51,278 bases of DNA from Poseidonibacter ostreae (GCF_009208075.1 NZ_WFKJ01000018.1:1-51278); one strand, 5' to 3'; positions 28,350 through 38,223 are shown, numbered from the stretch's first letter. Numbers and translations: made by a program. The notes: generated from the sequence alone by a model not told the origin.

Positions 28350-30107
28350 TTATGATAGTTGTTCAGTTTTTCTTATTCTTAAACTTAAATCTTTTAACTG
28401 CTCAGCATCAACTGGTGATGGAGCACCTGTTAATAAACATTGAGCTTTTTGAGTTTTAGGGAATGCAATAACATCTCTAATAGAATCAGTTCCAGCTAAA
28501 AGCATAATTAATCTATCAAGTCCCATTGCAAAGCCACCATGTGATGGTGCTCCATATTGAAGTGCATCAAGTAAGAAACCAAATTTCTCTCTTTGCTCTT
28601 CTTCAGGAATTCCCATTAGTTCAAATACTTTTGCTTGAATATCTTCTTTATGAATTCTGATAGATCCACCACCTAATTCCATACCATTTAAAACAATATC
28701 ATATGCAATTGATTCAATAGCTTCTAAATCACTCGTATCTTCTAATGATTTAGGCATTGTAAATGGATGATGAAGTGCTTTAGTTTTTCCATCTTCAGTT
28801 TCAAACATAGGGAAATCAACAACCCATAAGAACTCATAAGCATCTTGGGGAATTGAGTTTGTTTGCTCAGCTAGGAAAAGTCTAAATCTTCCCATGTAAT
28901 CCCATACAGTCTTCTTATCCCCTGCTCCAAAGAATACAACGTCACCAACTTCAAGTTCTGTTGTTTTAACGATTTCTTCTAAATCAGACTCTGAGAAGAA
29001 CTTAGTTAATGGACCTTTAAGACCATCTTCTTTCATTTGGAAGTAACCTAAACCTTTAGCTCCAAACTTTCTAACATAATCTTCAAAACCTTTCATTTGT
29101 CTTTTAGAAAATAAGTTATCTCCATTTGGACATTTAAGTGCTTTAATTCTGTTGTTCTTTTTATCTTTTGCAATATCAGCAAAGATTTCATTTGTAGAGT
29201 TAGCAAAAATATCAATAACATCAACTAAAGGCATATCAAATCTGATATCAGGTTTATCTGAACCATAAGTTTCCATTGCATCCCAGTATCTCATTCTTGG
29301 GAAAGTTGATGGAACTGGTTTTCCACATTTTGTAAATACATCAGTAATTACTTTTTCAGCTACTTTAATTACATCTTCTTGATCACAAAATGACATTTCA
29401 ACATCTATTTGAGTAAATTCAGGTTGTCTATCAGCTCTTAAATCTTCATCTCTAAAACACTTAGCAATTTGGAAATATTTATCAAATCCAGATACCATTA
29501 GTAATTGCTTAAATAATTGAGGAGATTGTGGAAGTGCATAAAACTCTCCACCATGAACTCTTGATGGAACTAAATAATCTCTAGCTCCCTCTGGTGTAGA
29601 TTTTGTTAAAATTGGAGTTTCAACATCTAAGAAACCTAATTCATCTAAAGTATTTCTAACTTGAATAGCAGCTTTAGATCTTAATTGAAAAATTTCAAAA
29701 GATTTTTTAGATCTTAATTCTAAGAATCTATTTCTTAATTTAATTTCATCATTAACTTTTTCATCATTTAAATCAAAAGGCATTGGCTTAGATTTATTTT
29801 CAATAGTTAATTCACTTAAAACAATTTCAATTTTTCCTGTAACTAAATTTGGATTTTCTAATCCCTCACCTCTAGCTCTTACTGATCCCTTTGCTACTAA
29901 TACAAACTCATCTCTAACTGTTTCTGAAATAGGAAGAATAGCAGGATCTGCAACTAGCTGAACTAAACCACCCTTATCTCTTAAATCAATAAATATAATT
30001 CCACCGTGATCACGTCTGCTGTTTACCCAACCTGCAACAGTAACTTCTTGACCGATGTTTTCTTCTGTAACTTCTGTACAATAATGTGTTCTCAATTCAA
30101 ACTCCAT
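28350..30107 (-). CDS. aspS: Aspartyl-tRNA synthetase
   Basis: A 585-aa class II synthetase of bacterial length. It has an N-terminal OB-fold anticodon domain (1-105; [21 protein letters not shown]), the class II core with motif 2 [23 protein letters not shown] (about 217-239), the bacterial GAD insertion (about 290-420) and motif 3 [10 protein letters not shown] (about 540-549). It charges tRNA-Asp. In Helicobacter pylori this enzyme is non-discriminating and also makes Asp-tRNA-Asn for GatCAB; whether that holds here cannot be read from the sequence. It is flanked at 26-31 bases by the ZnuA-like and lipoprotein genes. Confidence 0.97.
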   Translation of the reverse strand: MEFELRTHYCTEVTEENIGQEVTVAGWVNSRRDHGGIIFIDLRDKGGLVQLVADPAILPISETVRDEFVLVAKGSVRARGEGLENPNLVTGKIEIVLSELTIENKSKPMPFDLNDEKVNDEIKLRNRFLELRSKKSFEIFQLRSKAAIQVRNTLDELGFLDVETPILTKSTPEGARDYLVPSRVHGGEFYALPQSPQLFKQLLMVSGFDKYFQIAKCFRDEDLRADRQPEFTQIDVEMSFCDQEDVIKVAEKVITDVFTKCGKPVPSTFPRMRYWDAMETYGSDKPDIRFDMPLVDVIDIFANSTNEIFADIAKDKKNNRIKALKCPNGDNLFSKRQMKGFEDYVRKFGAKGLGYFQMKEDGLKGPLTKFFSESDLEEIVKTTELEVGDVVFFGAGDKKTVWDYMGRFRLFLAEQTNSIPQDAYEFLWVVDFPMFETEDGKTKALHHPFTMPKSLEDTSDLEAIESIAYDIVLNGMELGGGSIRIHKEDIQAKVFELMGIPEEEQREKFGFLLDALQYGAPSHGGFAMGLDRLIMLLAGTDSIRDVIAFPKTQKAQCLLTGAPSPVDAEQLKDLSLRIRKTEQLS

Positions 30108-30138
30108 AAATATAAATATCCGCGATTTTATCTAAATC

Positions 30139-31257
30139 TTACTTAATTTCTAAAAATCCATAAGCTGTTGTTTTTAATAGTTTTGGTTCATACATTACTT
30201 GATTATCTTCAACTCTAGTTGTAATTAAACCTGAAATATTCTGATCATATAGATAATTTACTCCAACTAAAGTAGAATAATCAACCCAATTATAAAGAAT
30301 ATCAGAACCATAAGAAAGAACTGTATCTCTTAAAGTATCGTCAACACTATCAATAGAGCTTGCAAGAACTAAATTTGATCTATCTTTTTCTTGTGTTAAT
30401 GTTAAAACTTTGGGATTATAATTAATTTGAGTTGATAGAATAACCTTTGGATATATATTATAAGCTCTTAATTGTGATAAAAGTATTGATGTTTTAACAA
30501 TAGATGTATTTAAAAATAGTGTAGAGTTTTTAATTCTATAATCTTTTACAATACCTTTAAAGTAATTTCTTTTTTTCTTTATCTCTTTTACTACTTTTAT
30601 ATCAAAAAAAGTTGTATCATAAATAGTTTTTATTTTATTTGTTAAAAATGATTTTTCATAAAACATCGTATTATTTGTATTTGAATACTCAAATAATTTA
30701 TTTACCTGATCTTTATATGAAATTGCTCCATAAATAAAGTTATTGTTATGACTTACTAAATTTTGTTTATTTGTTAAAGGTAAATATACTTTTAAATCAC
30801 TTGTATCTGCACTATGTAAAAACTCAGTAACTCTAGGCGTAAACAATGCAATAACATTTGTAAATCCAGCTTCTTTAGCATCATAGAAAGCTTTTTGTAT
30901 ACTTTGTTCATCTTCAGATAAAGTATCAAATACTTTTAATTCATACTTGATTTTTTTATAATCAAAATATCCTAAAACTGTATTAATAGAAGATTTTGCA
31001 TATTTAGCAACTATTTTTGAAGGGTAAATAACTGCAAGTTTCATTATTTCACTATTATCAATAATAGGCATTTCATCTTCTATAATTGGATCTTCAATTA
31101 TTGGCTCAATCTCTTCTTCAATAGGCTTAATTACTTCTTCTTTTTCAATTGGGGTACCAATATCAGTTTTATCAGGAAGTTTAATTTCCACCTCTTGTTT
31201 AGTGCTACATCCAACAAAAAAGAATGTGATTAATAAAAAGGATAATAAATATTTCAA
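30139..31257 (-). CDS. Lipoprotein with LpoA/periplasmic-binding-protein fold
   Basis: A 372-aa lipoprotein with a signal peptide and lipobox FVGC (C17). A Glu/Pro/Ile-rich linker (about 25-65) leads to a domain starting MKLAVIYPSKIVAKYAKSS, with alternating strand-helix pattern and AFYDAKEAGFTNVIALFTP. This is the type I periplasmic-binding fold found in LpoA/LppC (activators of penicillin-binding proteins) and branched-chain amino-acid receptors. Outer-membrane attachment and peptidoglycan-synthase activation are inferences. Its start overlaps the UDG-like gene's stop by four bases (ATGA). Confidence 0.75.
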   Translation of the reverse strand: MKYLLSFLLITFFFVGCSTKQEVEIKLPDKTDIGTPIEKEEVIKPIEEEIEPIIEDPIIEDEMPIIDNSEIMKLAVIYPSKIVAKYAKSSINTVLGYFDYKKIKYELKVFDTLSEDEQSIQKAFYDAKEAGFTNVIALFTPRVTEFLHSADTSDLKVYLPLTNKQNLVSHNNNFIYGAISYKDQVNKLFEYSNTNNTMFYEKSFLTNKIKTIYDTTFFDIKVVKEIKKKRNYFKGIVKDYRIKNSTLFLNTSIVKTSILLSQLRAYNIYPKVILSTQINYNPKVLTLTQEKDRSNLVLASSIDSVDDTLRDTVLSYGSDILYNWVDYSTLVGVNYLYDQNISGLITTRVEDNQVMYEPKLLKTTAYGFLEIK

Positions 31258-31922
31258 TTTGATAACTCCAGTATATTTTTAATTCTAAGCATATCATAAT
31301 ATGCATCTTTTTTAGAAGATGGATTTCTAAGTAAATAGTTTGCAGAAAAAGTTGGAACTAATTTAATATTTCTATATAAACACTCTTTCCCTCTTGCTTG
31401 TGAAAACTTATCTTTCTCATTAAATAAATAAGAGTATGTATTCTCACCCAAAGATACTATTAGCTTTGGTTTTACAAGTTCAATTTGCTTTAATAAATAC
31501 TCATTACAAGACTCTATATGTGATTTATTTAAACTATTTGAACTTTTACATTTTACTAATGTTGTTATATAAACATCTTCTTTTTTTATATTTAAAACAT
31601 TTTCAATCATCTTTGCTAATAATTCCCCTGATTTTCCTGCATAAAAAAAGCCTAAATCATCTTCGCTATTTGATGGTTCATCACTTATAAACATAATATC
31701 AGCTTTAGGGTTTCCCATTCCAAATAAAACATTTTTTCTAGTTTTGCTTAACTCACATAAATAACAGTTTTCTACATTTGATTTTAATGCAAAAATATTA
31801 TCAGGTAGTTTCATATTTTTTATATCAGGGGGTAATAAATCTAAAGATTTATGAAAAGAATAACCCATTGATTTTTGTAAGTGTAAATTATATAAAAGTT
31901 TTTGTTTTACTAGTTTTGTCAT
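31254..31922 (-). CDS. Family-4 uracil-DNA glycosylase-like protein, motifs altered
   Basis: A 222-aa member of the Fe-S uracil-DNA glycosylase (type 4/5) superfamily. Four cluster cysteines are in place (C53, C56, C125, C139), and VLFGMGNPKADIMFIS, AGKSGELL and the terminal YLLRNPS match the family. The catalytic positions differ: GEAPG reads SDEPS (80-84), the conserved Asn of ITNVVKC is T121, and HPS before YLLRN is SAN (193-195). About 45 extra residues precede the first Cys. It may bind DNA without normal uracil excision, or use other residues. The -10 box is five bases from the ATG and no Shine-Dalgarno is seen, suggesting a leaderless mRNA. Confidence 0.82.
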   Translation of the reverse strand: MTKLVKQKLLYNLHLQKSMGYSFHKSLDLLPPDIKNMKLPDNIFALKSNVENCYLCELSKTRKNVLFGMGNPKADIMFISDEPSNSEDDLGFFYAGKSGELLAKMIENVLNIKKEDVYITTLVKCKSSNSLNKSHIESCNEYLLKQIELVKPKLIVSLGENTYSYLFNEKDKFSQARGKECLYRNIKLVPTFSANYLLRNPSSKKDAYYDMLRIKNILELSN

Positions 31923-31926
31923 AATA

Positions 31927-32022
31927 AATTGTACAAAAAACTTTCTTTTATGATTATTTGTTCCAATTATATGAACATATTTAAAATTATATTTGACTTT
32001 TGTTCCATTATTTTGTACAATT
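31927..32022. promoter_or_regulatory. Divergent promoter with inverted shared elements (UDG-like / HTH)
   Basis: AATTGTACAAAA (31927-31938) and its exact reverse complement TTTTGTACAATT (32011-32022) flank the spacer. Each contains TACAAT used as a -10 box: on the minus strand at 31928-31933 for the UDG-like gene, and on the plus strand at 32016-32021 for the HTH gene, there with TTGACT at 31993-31998 and a 17-base spacer. TTGTTCCA occurs at 31958-31965 and 32000-32007, and TGTTC-N9-GAACA spans 31959-31977. The repeats look like operators overlapping both promoters. Confidence 0.6.
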
Positions 32023-32047
32023 ACTTCAAATCAAATCAGGATACATA

Positions 32048-32260
32048 ATGACAGCACCTAGTTTAAGAAAATTAGAAGTTGATTTAAATGTAAATAAAAC
32101 TACTTTGCATAATTGGAAAAAAAATCGTCCTAAGCTTTATGAATTCATTATAGAGTCGTATAAAGATAGAGAAATATTAAAAAAACATTTAGAATCAATG
32201 ATTAAACAAAAAGAGTTAATAGAAGAAGAAATCGATATTACTAAAAATAGAATAATTTAA
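32048..32260 (+). CDS. Small helix-turn-helix protein
   Basis: A 70-aa protein. The start at 32048 is preferred over 32000 because the predicted promoter (TTGACT/TACAAT) would begin transcription near 32028 and a CAGG site precedes this ATG. Residues 5-33 form a helix-turn-helix (LRKLEVDLNVNKTTLHNWKK), followed by a long charged helix to the end that could dimerise. It resembles short phage-type or transposase-like HTH domains, but no family is certain. Its divergent position and the symmetric sites in its promoter suggest it regulates itself and the UDG-like gene (inference). Confidence 0.7.
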   Translation: MTAPSLRKLEVDLNVNKTTLHNWKKNRPKLYEFIIESYKDREILKKHLESMIKQKELIEEEIDITKNRII

Positions 32261-32275
32261 TATATAAACTTATGG

Positions 32276-32300
32276 AGTCATAGTTTTAATATGACTTTTT
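32276..32300 (+). terminator. Terminator of the small HTH gene
   Basis: AGTCATA (32276-32282) pairs with TATGACT (32290-32296) around a 7-base loop, followed by four T bases. Confidence 0.7.
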
Positions 32301-32400
32301 AAAAGCACGCGAAATATTTGAAACTACGGCTTCATAATTTTGTATATTAGTATTTGAAATTTTATATTGTGAGATTTTTAAATTATTAAATAAGAGATAT

Positions 32401-32424
32401 AAATAAGGAAAGAATTCCTTATTT
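32401..32424. terminator. Second hairpin beyond infA
   Basis: AAATAAGGAA (32401-32410) pairs perfectly with TTCCTTATTT (32415-32424) around AGAA. It lies just past the infA terminator on the minus strand and could be a back-up terminator or protect the 3' end of the ribosomal mRNA. It could also stop read-through from the HTH side. Confidence 0.55.
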
Positions 32425-32450
32425 AAAAAAGATATAAATTATTTATATCT
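32425..32450 (-). terminator. Terminator of the ribosomal operon, overlapping the infA stop
   Basis: On the minus strand AGATATAAA pairs with TTTATATCT (32430-32438 with 32442-32450) and a run of six T follows at 32430-32425. The stem includes the last infA codons and the stop. It is A/T-only apart from one G-C pair per end, weak in vitro but typical for this genome. Confidence 0.6.
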
Positions 32451-32657
32451 ATGAGTGATTCTACCTTTATCTAGTGAATAAGGTGTAATCTCTACTTTTA
32501 CTTTATCATTTGGTAAAATTTTAATATAATGCATTCTCATTTTTCCTGAGATATGACATAATACCATATGACCATTATCTAACTCTACTTTAAACATTGC
32601 ATTTGGTAATGCTTCAGTTACTTTACCATCAATTACAATTACATCATCTTTTGCCAA
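32439..32657 (-). CDS. infA: Translation initiation factor IF-1
   Basis: A 72-aa, single OB-fold protein of the exact usual length, starting [24 protein letters not shown], with [18 protein letters not shown] in the middle. IF-1 occupies the ribosomal A site with IF-2 and IF-3 during initiation. It is the last gene of the ribosomal run, 10 bases after map. The usual followers (rpmJ, rpsM, rpsK, rpsD, rpoA, rplQ) are not here, and a terminator overlaps its stop. Confidence 0.97.
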   Translation of the reverse strand: MAKDDVIVIDGKVTEALPNAMFKVELDNGHMVLCHISGKMRMHYIKILPNDKVKVEITPYSLDKGRITHRYK

Positions 32658-32667
32658 TTTAATCTCC

Positions 32668-33429
32668 CTAGTCTACTGTACTTAATATTACTGCTTTACC
32701 ATTTATAACGGCAACTGTATGCTCATAATGACTTCCTCTTAATCCATCTTCAGAAACAACATCCCATTTATTATCTAAAATAACTGGTTCTCGCATCTTT
32801 TGACAGATCATAGGCTCTAAACAAAAAACCATTCCATTTTTAATCTTTGGACCTGAGTTAGTTTTTCCATTACCAATATAGTTTGGAATTTCTGGTTCAT
32901 CATGAGGTTTTTTACCTATTCCGTGACCACAAAATCTTACTAGTGGTTGATAACCTCTACTAACAATAAAATCTTCAATTAATTTAGAAAGTTCTTTAAA
33001 TCTCATACCCTCATGAATAGAATCAATAGCATGATATAAAGAATCTTTTGCACAAGCAATTAAATCTTCATCTTCTTTTGATATTTTACCAATAGGCATT
33101 GTGATTGCAGCATCTCCATACCAACCATCAATCTCAGTTCCAATGTCGATACCTAAGATATCTCCTTCTTTTAAAACTACATCTGATGGAATACCATGAA
33201 TAATTACTTCGTTTAGAGAAGTACATATAGCATTTGGGAAACCGTATAAGCCTTTGAAAGATGGACGAGCATTTAGATTATCTAAAAACTCTTCACCCAT
33301 AGCATCAACTTCTTTTAAAGTCATACCAGCTTTAACGTTTTCTTTAAGATAGTTTAGAGTCTTCGCAACTGCAATATTTGCAGTACGAAGTTTCTCAATT
33401 TCATTTAATTTTCTTAATGGGATAGCCAT
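32668..33429 (-). CDS. map: Methionine aminopeptidase type I
   Basis: A 253-aa dinuclear-metal peptidase removing initiator Met from nascent proteins with small second residues. Ligand regions are visible: [17 protein letters not shown] (two Asp), [14 protein letters not shown] (His), FCLEPMI (Glu) and SHYEHTVAV (Glu). It lacks the N-terminal zinc-finger extension of type Ia/c enzymes. It lies five bases after secY in the spc operon. Proline is a permitted second residue, so this enzyme could expose Pro at the N-terminus of the SRAP protein in this window. Confidence 0.96.
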   Translation of the reverse strand: MAIPLRKLNEIEKLRTANIAVAKTLNYLKENVKAGMTLKEVDAMGEEFLDNLNARPSFKGLYGFPNAICTSLNEVIIHGIPSDVVLKEGDILGIDIGTEIDGWYGDAAITMPIGKISKEDEDLIACAKDSLYHAIDSIHEGMRFKELSKLIEDFIVSRGYQPLVRFCGHGIGKKPHDEPEIPNYIGNGKTNSGPKIKNGMVFCLEPMICQKMREPVILDNKWDVVSEDGLRGSHYEHTVAVINGKAVILSTVD

Positions 33430-33434
33430 AAGTT

Positions 33435-34697
33435 TTATAGACCAACCGCACTAAGCGTTTCATATTTATTTGTATATTGTTGTGCTTCAATTTTTCTCAT
33501 AGTATCAATAGCAACTTGTACAACAATTAGTACAGCAACCCCTCCAAAATAGAAAGGTACTCCCATAGCTTTAACAATAAGCCATGGTGCAGTTGAAATT
33601 AATCCTAAATAAATTGCACCCCAGAATGTTAATCTACTTGCAGTTTCATTTAAAAACTCAGCTGTACTAGCTCCTGGTCTTACACCTGGAATAAAGCCAC
33701 CTTGCTTTTTTAAATTCTCTGAAATATCTTTTGCATTAAAGGTAATCGATGCATAAAAGAATGCAAAGAAAACAACAAATAAGAACATAAATACATTAAA
33801 TGTATATGATGCAGGACTTAAATAATCAGCAATAACTAAAAGATACTCATTTTGAGAACCTTGTAATATTGTTGCTGGGAACATAAGAATTGCACTTGCG
33901 AAAATTGCTGGAATAACACCTGCAAGGTTAACCTTGATAGGAATATAATTCATAACTCTTTTCTTTTGGTTTTGCATCATTACTTTTCTTGAATACGATA
34001 CAGGAACTCTTCTTTCACCTAACTCAACATATATAATTGCACCAACAGTTGCCATAATAATAACAACAATTGCAATTACAGTTAAGAAGTTCATTTGTCC
34101 ACTATTAACTAAATCGATAGTTCCACCAATTGCACTTGGGATTGCAGAAACAATACCAGCAAAAATAATTAACGAAATACCGTTACCAATACCTTTTTGT
34201 GTGATTTGTTCACCAATCCACATAAGAAGCATTGTTCCAGTTAACATAGAAATTGAAGATACAGCTACGAATGTATCCATATCAATAGAAATTGCACCTT
34301 GACCACTTTGACCTGTTAAAGAATTAAGACCCATTGATACACCAATAGATTGAATTAATGTAATTACAATAGTAGCATATCTAATGATTTGCATATATTT
34401 TTGCATACCATCTCGTTCTTTTTTCATTTTACCAAGTGCGGGGAAAGTAGCTGCAAGTAATTCCATAATAATTGAAGCTGTAATGTAAGGCATGATTCCA
34501 AGTGAAATAATAGATAGTCTTTCAACTGCATTACCACTGAACATATTAACAAGACCTAAGGCATTGTTTGCGTTAGAATCAAAAAATTCTTTAACTACGT
34601 CTATATTAACCCCAGGAACTGGCACATAAGCCAGTAACCTGTAAAGAAATATAAAACCTAATGTAATAAGAATCTTATTTATTAGATCTTTACTCAT
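33435..34697 (-). CDS. secY: Preprotein translocase channel SecY
   Basis: A 420-aa inner-membrane protein with ten TM helices, the pore of the SecYEG translocon. Family marks include YVPVPGVN after TM1, the plug region with NMFSGNAVERLSIISLGIMPYITASIIMELL, the cytoplasmic loop QNQKKRVMNYIP and the C-terminal GFIPGVRPG. It starts two bases after rplO and precedes map. Placement at the end of the spc operon is standard. Confidence 0.97.
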   Translation of the reverse strand: MSKDLINKILITLGFIFLYRLLAYVPVPGVNIDVVKEFFDSNANNALGLVNMFSGNAVERLSIISLGIMPYITASIIMELLAATFPALGKMKKERDGMQKYMQIIRYATIVITLIQSIGVSMGLNSLTGQSGQGAISIDMDTFVAVSSISMLTGTMLLMWIGEQITQKGIGNGISLIIFAGIVSAIPSAIGGTIDLVNSGQMNFLTVIAIVVIIMATVGAIIYVELGERRVPVSYSRKVMMQNQKKRVMNYIPIKVNLAGVIPAIFASAILMFPATILQGSQNEYLLVIADYLSPASYTFNVFMFLFVVFFAFFYASITFNAKDISENLKKQGGFIPGVRPGASTAEFLNETASRLTFWGAIYLGLISTAPWLIVKAMGVPFYFGGVAVLIVVQVAIDTMRKIEAQQYTNKYETLSAVGL

Positions 34698-34699
34698 GG

Positions 34700-35098
34700 T
34701 TATTTACCAGTAGTTGTAACGTTTTCGTCTTTAATCTTAGATGCTAAATCTTTAGCAGTTGATCCAACTAATTTAACTTTCACAACTGATTTAGATAATT
34801 TATATACAGACTTGATTGACTCAACTGTAATATCTTCTAAAGCTGCAACTTGTTTTATTTTATCAACATTGATAGAATAAGGTTTTGCAACTCTTGAGAA
34901 GAATCCAGTTTTTGGCATTCTTTTTTGGATTGGCATTTGCCCACCCTCAAAGTGTCTCTTAATTTTATATCCAGATCTAGATTTTTGACCTTTTTGTCCT
35001 CTAGTAGAAGTCTTACCCATTCCTGAACCTTGACCTCTACCAACTCTTTTAGTGTTTTTTGTACTACCAGGTGCTGGTTGTAAATTATTTAATGCCAT
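34700..35098 (-). CDS. rplO: 50S ribosomal protein L15
   Basis: A 132-aa protein with the Gly/Arg-rich N-terminal arm ([28 protein letters not shown]) that enters 23S rRNA and the GFEGGQMP-like motif, here [15 protein letters not shown]. It is slightly shorter than E. coli L15 (144 aa). rpmD (L30), usually between rpsE and rplO, is absent: the gap to rpsE is only four bases. Confidence 0.97.
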   Translation of the reverse strand: MALNNLQPAPGSTKNTKRVGRGQGSGMGKTSTRGQKGQKSRSGYKIKRHFEGGQMPIQKRMPKTGFFSRVAKPYSINVDKIKQVAALEDITVESIKSVYKLSKSVVKVKLVGSTAKDLASKIKDENVTTTGK

Positions 35099-35102
35099 AA
35101 AT

Positions 35103-35546
35103 CTATCCTTTAATTCTAGCTAGTGCTTCAACAGTAGCTTGTACTAAGTTATTTGGATTATTAGAACCTAAAGATTTCGCAATAATATCTGTAACTCCTG
35201 AAAGCTCAAGAACTGGTCTAGCAGCTCCACCAGCAATCAGTCCTGTACCTTCAGATGCAGGCTTAAGTAAGATTTTACTTGCGTTATATTTATGTTCAAT
35301 ATCATGAGCAATAGTTGTACCATGAATATTTACTTTTACTAAAGATTTAAATGCGTCATCTAATGCTTTTTTAATAGCATCAGGAACTTCTTTAGCTTTA
35401 CCAGTTCCAAAACCAATAGTACCTTTTTTGTCACCAACAACAACTAAAGCAGTAAATCTGAATCTTCTACCACCTTTAACAACTTTAGTTACTCTACCAA
35501 TTTTAACGATTGCTTCTTCAAAATCTTCTCTATTAACTGCCATCAT
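35103..35546 (-). CDS. rpsE: 30S ribosomal protein S5
   Basis: A 147-aa small-subunit protein important for decoding fidelity. It has the double-stranded-RNA-binding N-terminal part [18 protein letters not shown] and the C-terminal [14 protein letters not shown] motif. Two consecutive ATG codons start the frame (35546 and 35543); the second gives MAVNRED and is equally plausible. It follows rplR by six bases. Confidence 0.97.
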   Translation of the reverse strand: MMAVNREDFEEAIVKIGRVTKVVKGGRRFRFTALVVVGDKKGTIGFGTGKAKEVPDAIKKALDDAFKSLVKVNIHGTTIAHDIEHKYNASKILLKPASEGTGLIAGGAARPVLELSGVTDIIAKSLGSNNPNNLVQATVEALARIKG

Positions 35547-35552
35547 TAACCC

Positions 35553-35912
35553 TTATAATTTGATACCGTTATCTCTAAGTGCGTCAGCGAATGCTGCAAC
35601 TACACCATGATAAAGGTAACCATTTCTATCAAATACTACTGTATCAATTCCAGCAGCTTTTAAAGTTTCAGCAAATGTTGCTGCTACTTTTACTGCATTT
35701 TCTTTATTCACGTTTAAATTCATTGTTTGAGAATTAACTGCTGCTAAAGTTTTACCTTCAACATCATTAATTGCTTGCGCACTAATATACTTATTAGATT
35801 TAAAGAAAGAAACTCTTGGTAACTCTGCTGTTCCAAAAATATTTCCTCTAACTCTTTTTTTTCTTTTAATTCTTAATGAATTCTTTTTTGCTAAATCTTT
35901 TGCTCTACTCAT
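35553..35912 (-). CDS. rplR: 50S ribosomal protein L18
   Basis: A 119-aa protein that binds 5S rRNA. It has the basic N-terminus ([21 protein letters not shown]), followed by the RLSVFKSNKYI-like strand ([14 protein letters not shown]) and the C-terminal [24 protein letters not shown] motif. Length is normal. It lies between rplF (11-base gap) and rpsE. Confidence 0.97.
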   Translation of the reverse strand: MSRAKDLAKKNSLRIKRKKRVRGNIFGTAELPRVSFFKSNKYISAQAINDVEGKTLAAVNSQTMNLNVNKENAVKVAATFAETLKAAGIDTVVFDRNGYLYHGVVAAFADALRDNGIKL

Positions 35913-35923
35913 TGTATCATACC

Positions 35924-36457
35924 TTACTTAGCTGTTTTTCCGGCTTTTCTAACGATATGCTCGTCAGTATACTTCACACCTTTACCTTTGTACGGTTCTG
36001 GTTTTCTGTAGCCTCTAATTATTGCAGCAGCTTGACCAACTTGTTGTTTGTCAGCACCTTTAACGTGAATTAAGTTCTTTTCAACAGTAATTTCTAAACC
36101 TTCAGCGATTTCGAAATTAATTGGGTGAGAGTAACCTAATTGTAATTCTAAAACTTTACCTTTAACAGCAGCTCTATAACCAACACCATTGATTTCTAAT
36201 GATTTTTGAAAACCAGTATTTAATCCATCAATAGCATTGCTTAATAATGCTCTATATGTTCCCCAGAAAGCAGCAGATTCTTTTTCTTCTCCAACTTTTC
36301 CTAAAACAACATTGTTATCAGCAATTTCAACAGAAACTCTTCCGTGTGTTTCAACAGAAGTAGTTTTGTTACCTTTTTTTACATCAATAATAGTACCATT
36401 AACTGATACTTCTATTCCAGCTGGAATAGCGATAGGTTTTTTTCCAATTCTAGACAT
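35924..36457 (-). CDS. rplF: 50S ribosomal protein L6
   Basis: A 177-aa protein starting [14 protein letters not shown], made of two repeated alpha/beta domains, with the family's C-terminal [15 protein letters not shown] motif. It binds near the factor-binding site of the large subunit. It starts nine bases after the rpsH stop. Length is as expected. Confidence 0.97.
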   Translation of the reverse strand: MSRIGKKPIAIPAGIEVSVNGTIIDVKKGNKTTSVETHGRVSVEIADNNVVLGKVGEEKESAAFWGTYRALLSNAIDGLNTGFQKSLEINGVGYRAAVKGKVLELQLGYSHPINFEIAEGLEITVEKNLIHVKGADKQQVGQAAAIIRGYRKPEPYKGKGVKYTDEHIVRKAGKTAK

Positions 36458-36466
36458 TATCCACTC

Positions 36467-36865
36467 CTACCAAACTGTACAAAGTACTTCGCCACCAACT
36501 TTAGCTGCGTATGCTTCATCATTAGCAATAACACCCTTGTTAGTAGAAACGATAATAGTACCGTACCCGTTTTTAAACGATTTAATTTCAGAAGCGTTTT
36601 TATAAACTCTTCTTCCTGGTTTAGAAACTCTAGTAATTTCATTAATTACTGATTTTTCATTGTCATCATACTTCAATTCAACTTGAATTGTTTTTTTATT
36701 ATTTTGTCCGTCAATAACTTTGAATCCAGTAATATACTCTTTTTGTTGTAAAACGTTTAAAACGCCTACAACAGTTCTTGAGTGTAATAATGTTGCAACA
36801 TCTAATTTTCTTAGAGCTGCATTTCTAATTCTTGTTAAAGCATCTGCGATTATATCATTCATCAT
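36467..36865 (-). CDS. rpsH: 30S ribosomal protein S8
   Basis: A 132-aa protein binding the central domain of 16S rRNA. The N-terminus [14 protein letters not shown] and the C-terminal half with SKPGRRVYK and the closing [26 protein letters not shown] are diagnostic. Two consecutive ATG codons begin the frame; the first is used here. In E. coli S8 represses translation of the spc operon; whether that holds here is unknown. Confidence 0.97.
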   Translation of the reverse strand: MMNDIIADALTRIRNAALRKLDVATLLHSRTVVGVLNVLQQKEYITGFKVIDGQNNKKTIQVELKYDDNEKSVINEITRVSKPGRRVYKNASEIKSFKNGYGTIIVSTNKGVIANDEAYAAKVGGEVLCTVW

Positions 36866-36878
36866 AGCTTAAATTCTC

Positions 36879-37064
36879 CTACCAACTAGCTTTTCTAACA
36901 CCAGGTAATAAACCTTCGTTAGCCATTTTTCTTAAACAAACTCTACATAAACCAAAATCTCTGTATACAGAGTGAGGTCTACCACAAACAGAACATCTTG
37001 TATATGCTCTTGAAGAGAACTTTGGAGTTCTCTGTTGTTTTGCAATCATAGATTTCTTTGCCAT
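36879..37064 (-). CDS. rpsN: 30S ribosomal protein S14, zinc-binding type
   Basis: A 61-aa short S14 (type Z) with the zinc knuckle [20 protein letters not shown]. All four Cys are kept, so this is the zinc-dependent C+ form. No zinc-free paralogue is in the window. The ATG overlaps the rplE stop by one base (TAATG). Confidence 0.97.
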   Translation of the reverse strand: MAKKSMIAKQQRTPKFSSRAYTRCSVCGRPHSVYRDFGLCRVCLRKMANEGLLPGVRKASW

Positions 37065-37621
37065 TACGCTCTTCCTTTAGTAAATGGAATTCCTACTAAC
37101 TCTAATAATCTAAATGCTTCCGCATCATTAGTAGCAGTTGTAGAAACTGAAATATTCATACCATGAGTTGTGATGATGTTATCATATACAACTTCTGGGA
37201 ACATTAATTGTTCGTCTAAACCAAAGTTAAAGTTTCCTCTACCGTCAAAACCATTTTTATTAAGACCTCTAAAATCCTTAACTCTTGGTAATGCAATTGA
37301 ACAAAGCTTATCTAAGAAAGTGTACATTTGTTCACCTCTTAAAGTAACTTTTACTCCTACAGGGTAACCTTCTCTTACTTTAAAACCAGCAACTGATTTC
37401 TTAGCAATAACTTTAACAGCTTGTTGACCAGCTATTAAAGAGATAGTATCTTGAATGTTTTGCATTAATTTACTATCTTTCATTGCTTCACCAGCACCAA
37501 CAGAAATAACAACTTTGTCTAACTTTGCAGTTAACATTTTGTTTTTTGGAAATTCTGTTTCTAAAACTGGTTTAATCTCTGCTTTATATCTTTCTAATAA
37601 TCTAGCTGCCATTTTACTCAC
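37064..37621 (-). CDS. rplE: 50S ribosomal protein L5
   Basis: A 185-aa 5S rRNA-binding protein with [16 protein letters not shown] near 31-46, [23 protein letters not shown] near 84-106 and the [21 protein letters not shown] motif. Length is normal (about 180). It overlaps the rplX stop by eight bases and abuts rpsN. Confidence 0.97.
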   Translation of the reverse strand: MSKMAARLLERYKAEIKPVLETEFPKNKMLTAKLDKVVISVGAGEAMKDSKLMQNIQDTISLIAGQQAVKVIAKKSVAGFKVREGYPVGVKVTLRGEQMYTFLDKLCSIALPRVKDFRGLNKNGFDGRGNFNFGLDEQLMFPEVVYDNIITTHGMNISVSTTATNDAEAFRLLELVGIPFTKGRA

Positions 37622-37853
37622 CTTCTACTTTTGCTACATTTGAAATGTCAATTGGCATTTCTTTGTTTACAAAACCACCATCAGGGTTTTTCTCTTGATC
37701 AGGTTTAACAGTTTTTTTAGCAACTTTACAATCTTTAACGATTACTTTGTTTTTTGAAGGTAATACTTGTAAAACTTCACCAGTTTTACCTTTGTCATCA
37801 CCAGCTAAGATTTTAACTGTATCACCTTTTTTAATTTTTAATTTAATTGCCAT
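37614..37853 (-). CDS. rplX: 50S ribosomal protein L24
   Basis: A 79-aa KOW-fold assembly protein. I use the ATG at 37853, giving [11 protein letters not shown], instead of the in-frame ATG at 37874 that would add seven residues inside rplN. The KOW motif [18 protein letters not shown] is visible, followed by [15 protein letters not shown]. It is one base after the rplN stop and overlaps rplE by eight. Confidence 0.95.
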   Translation of the reverse strand: MAIKLKIKKGDTVKILAGDDKGKTGEVLQVLPSKNKVIVKDCKVAKKTVKPDQEKNPDGGFVNKEMPIDISNVAKVEGE

Positions 37854-37854
37854 A

Positions 37855-38223
37855 TTATAATACCTCCGGTGCAAGTGAAACGATTTTCATGAAACCTGAA
37901 TATCTAACTTCTCTAGCAACTGGTCCGAAAATTCTTGTTCCAATAGGATCTTTTTTAGCATCTAAGATAACAGCTGCGTTATCATCAAATCTAATTAAAG
38001 AACCATTTTCTCTTTGAACTTCTTTATGTGTTCTAACAACTACTGCTTTAACAACTTGACCTTTTTTAACTTTACCAGTTGGTAAAGCTTTCTTAACTGA
38101 AGCAACAATAACGTCACCAACAGTTGCGTATCTTCTCTTAGATCCACCAAGAACTTTGATACACATGATCTGTTTAGCACCAGTGTTGTCAGCTACGTTT
38201 AATCTAGTAAAACTTTGAATCAT
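37855..38223 (-). CDS. rplN: 50S ribosomal protein L14
   Basis: A 122-aa protein, the exact length for the family, starting [22 protein letters not shown], with [27 protein letters not shown] near 80-107. It sits at the subunit interface (bridge B5/B8). Its ATG overlaps the rpsQ stop by one base. Confidence 0.97.
   Translation of the reverse strand: MIQSFTRLNVADNTGAKQIMCIKVLGGSKRRYATVGDVIVASVKKALPTGKVKKGQVVKAVVVRTHKEVQRENGSLIRFDDNAAVILDAKKDPIGTRIFGPVAREVRYSGFMKIVSLAPEVL

Noticed and set aside
32000-32047. 16-residue extension of the small HTH protein
   Set aside because: It lies within the predicted promoter (TTGACT/TACAAT) and has no ribosome-binding site.
36237-36605. 122-aa plus-strand open frame inside rplF and rpsH
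   Set aside because: It is a shadow of highly conserved ribosomal genes on the opposite strand.
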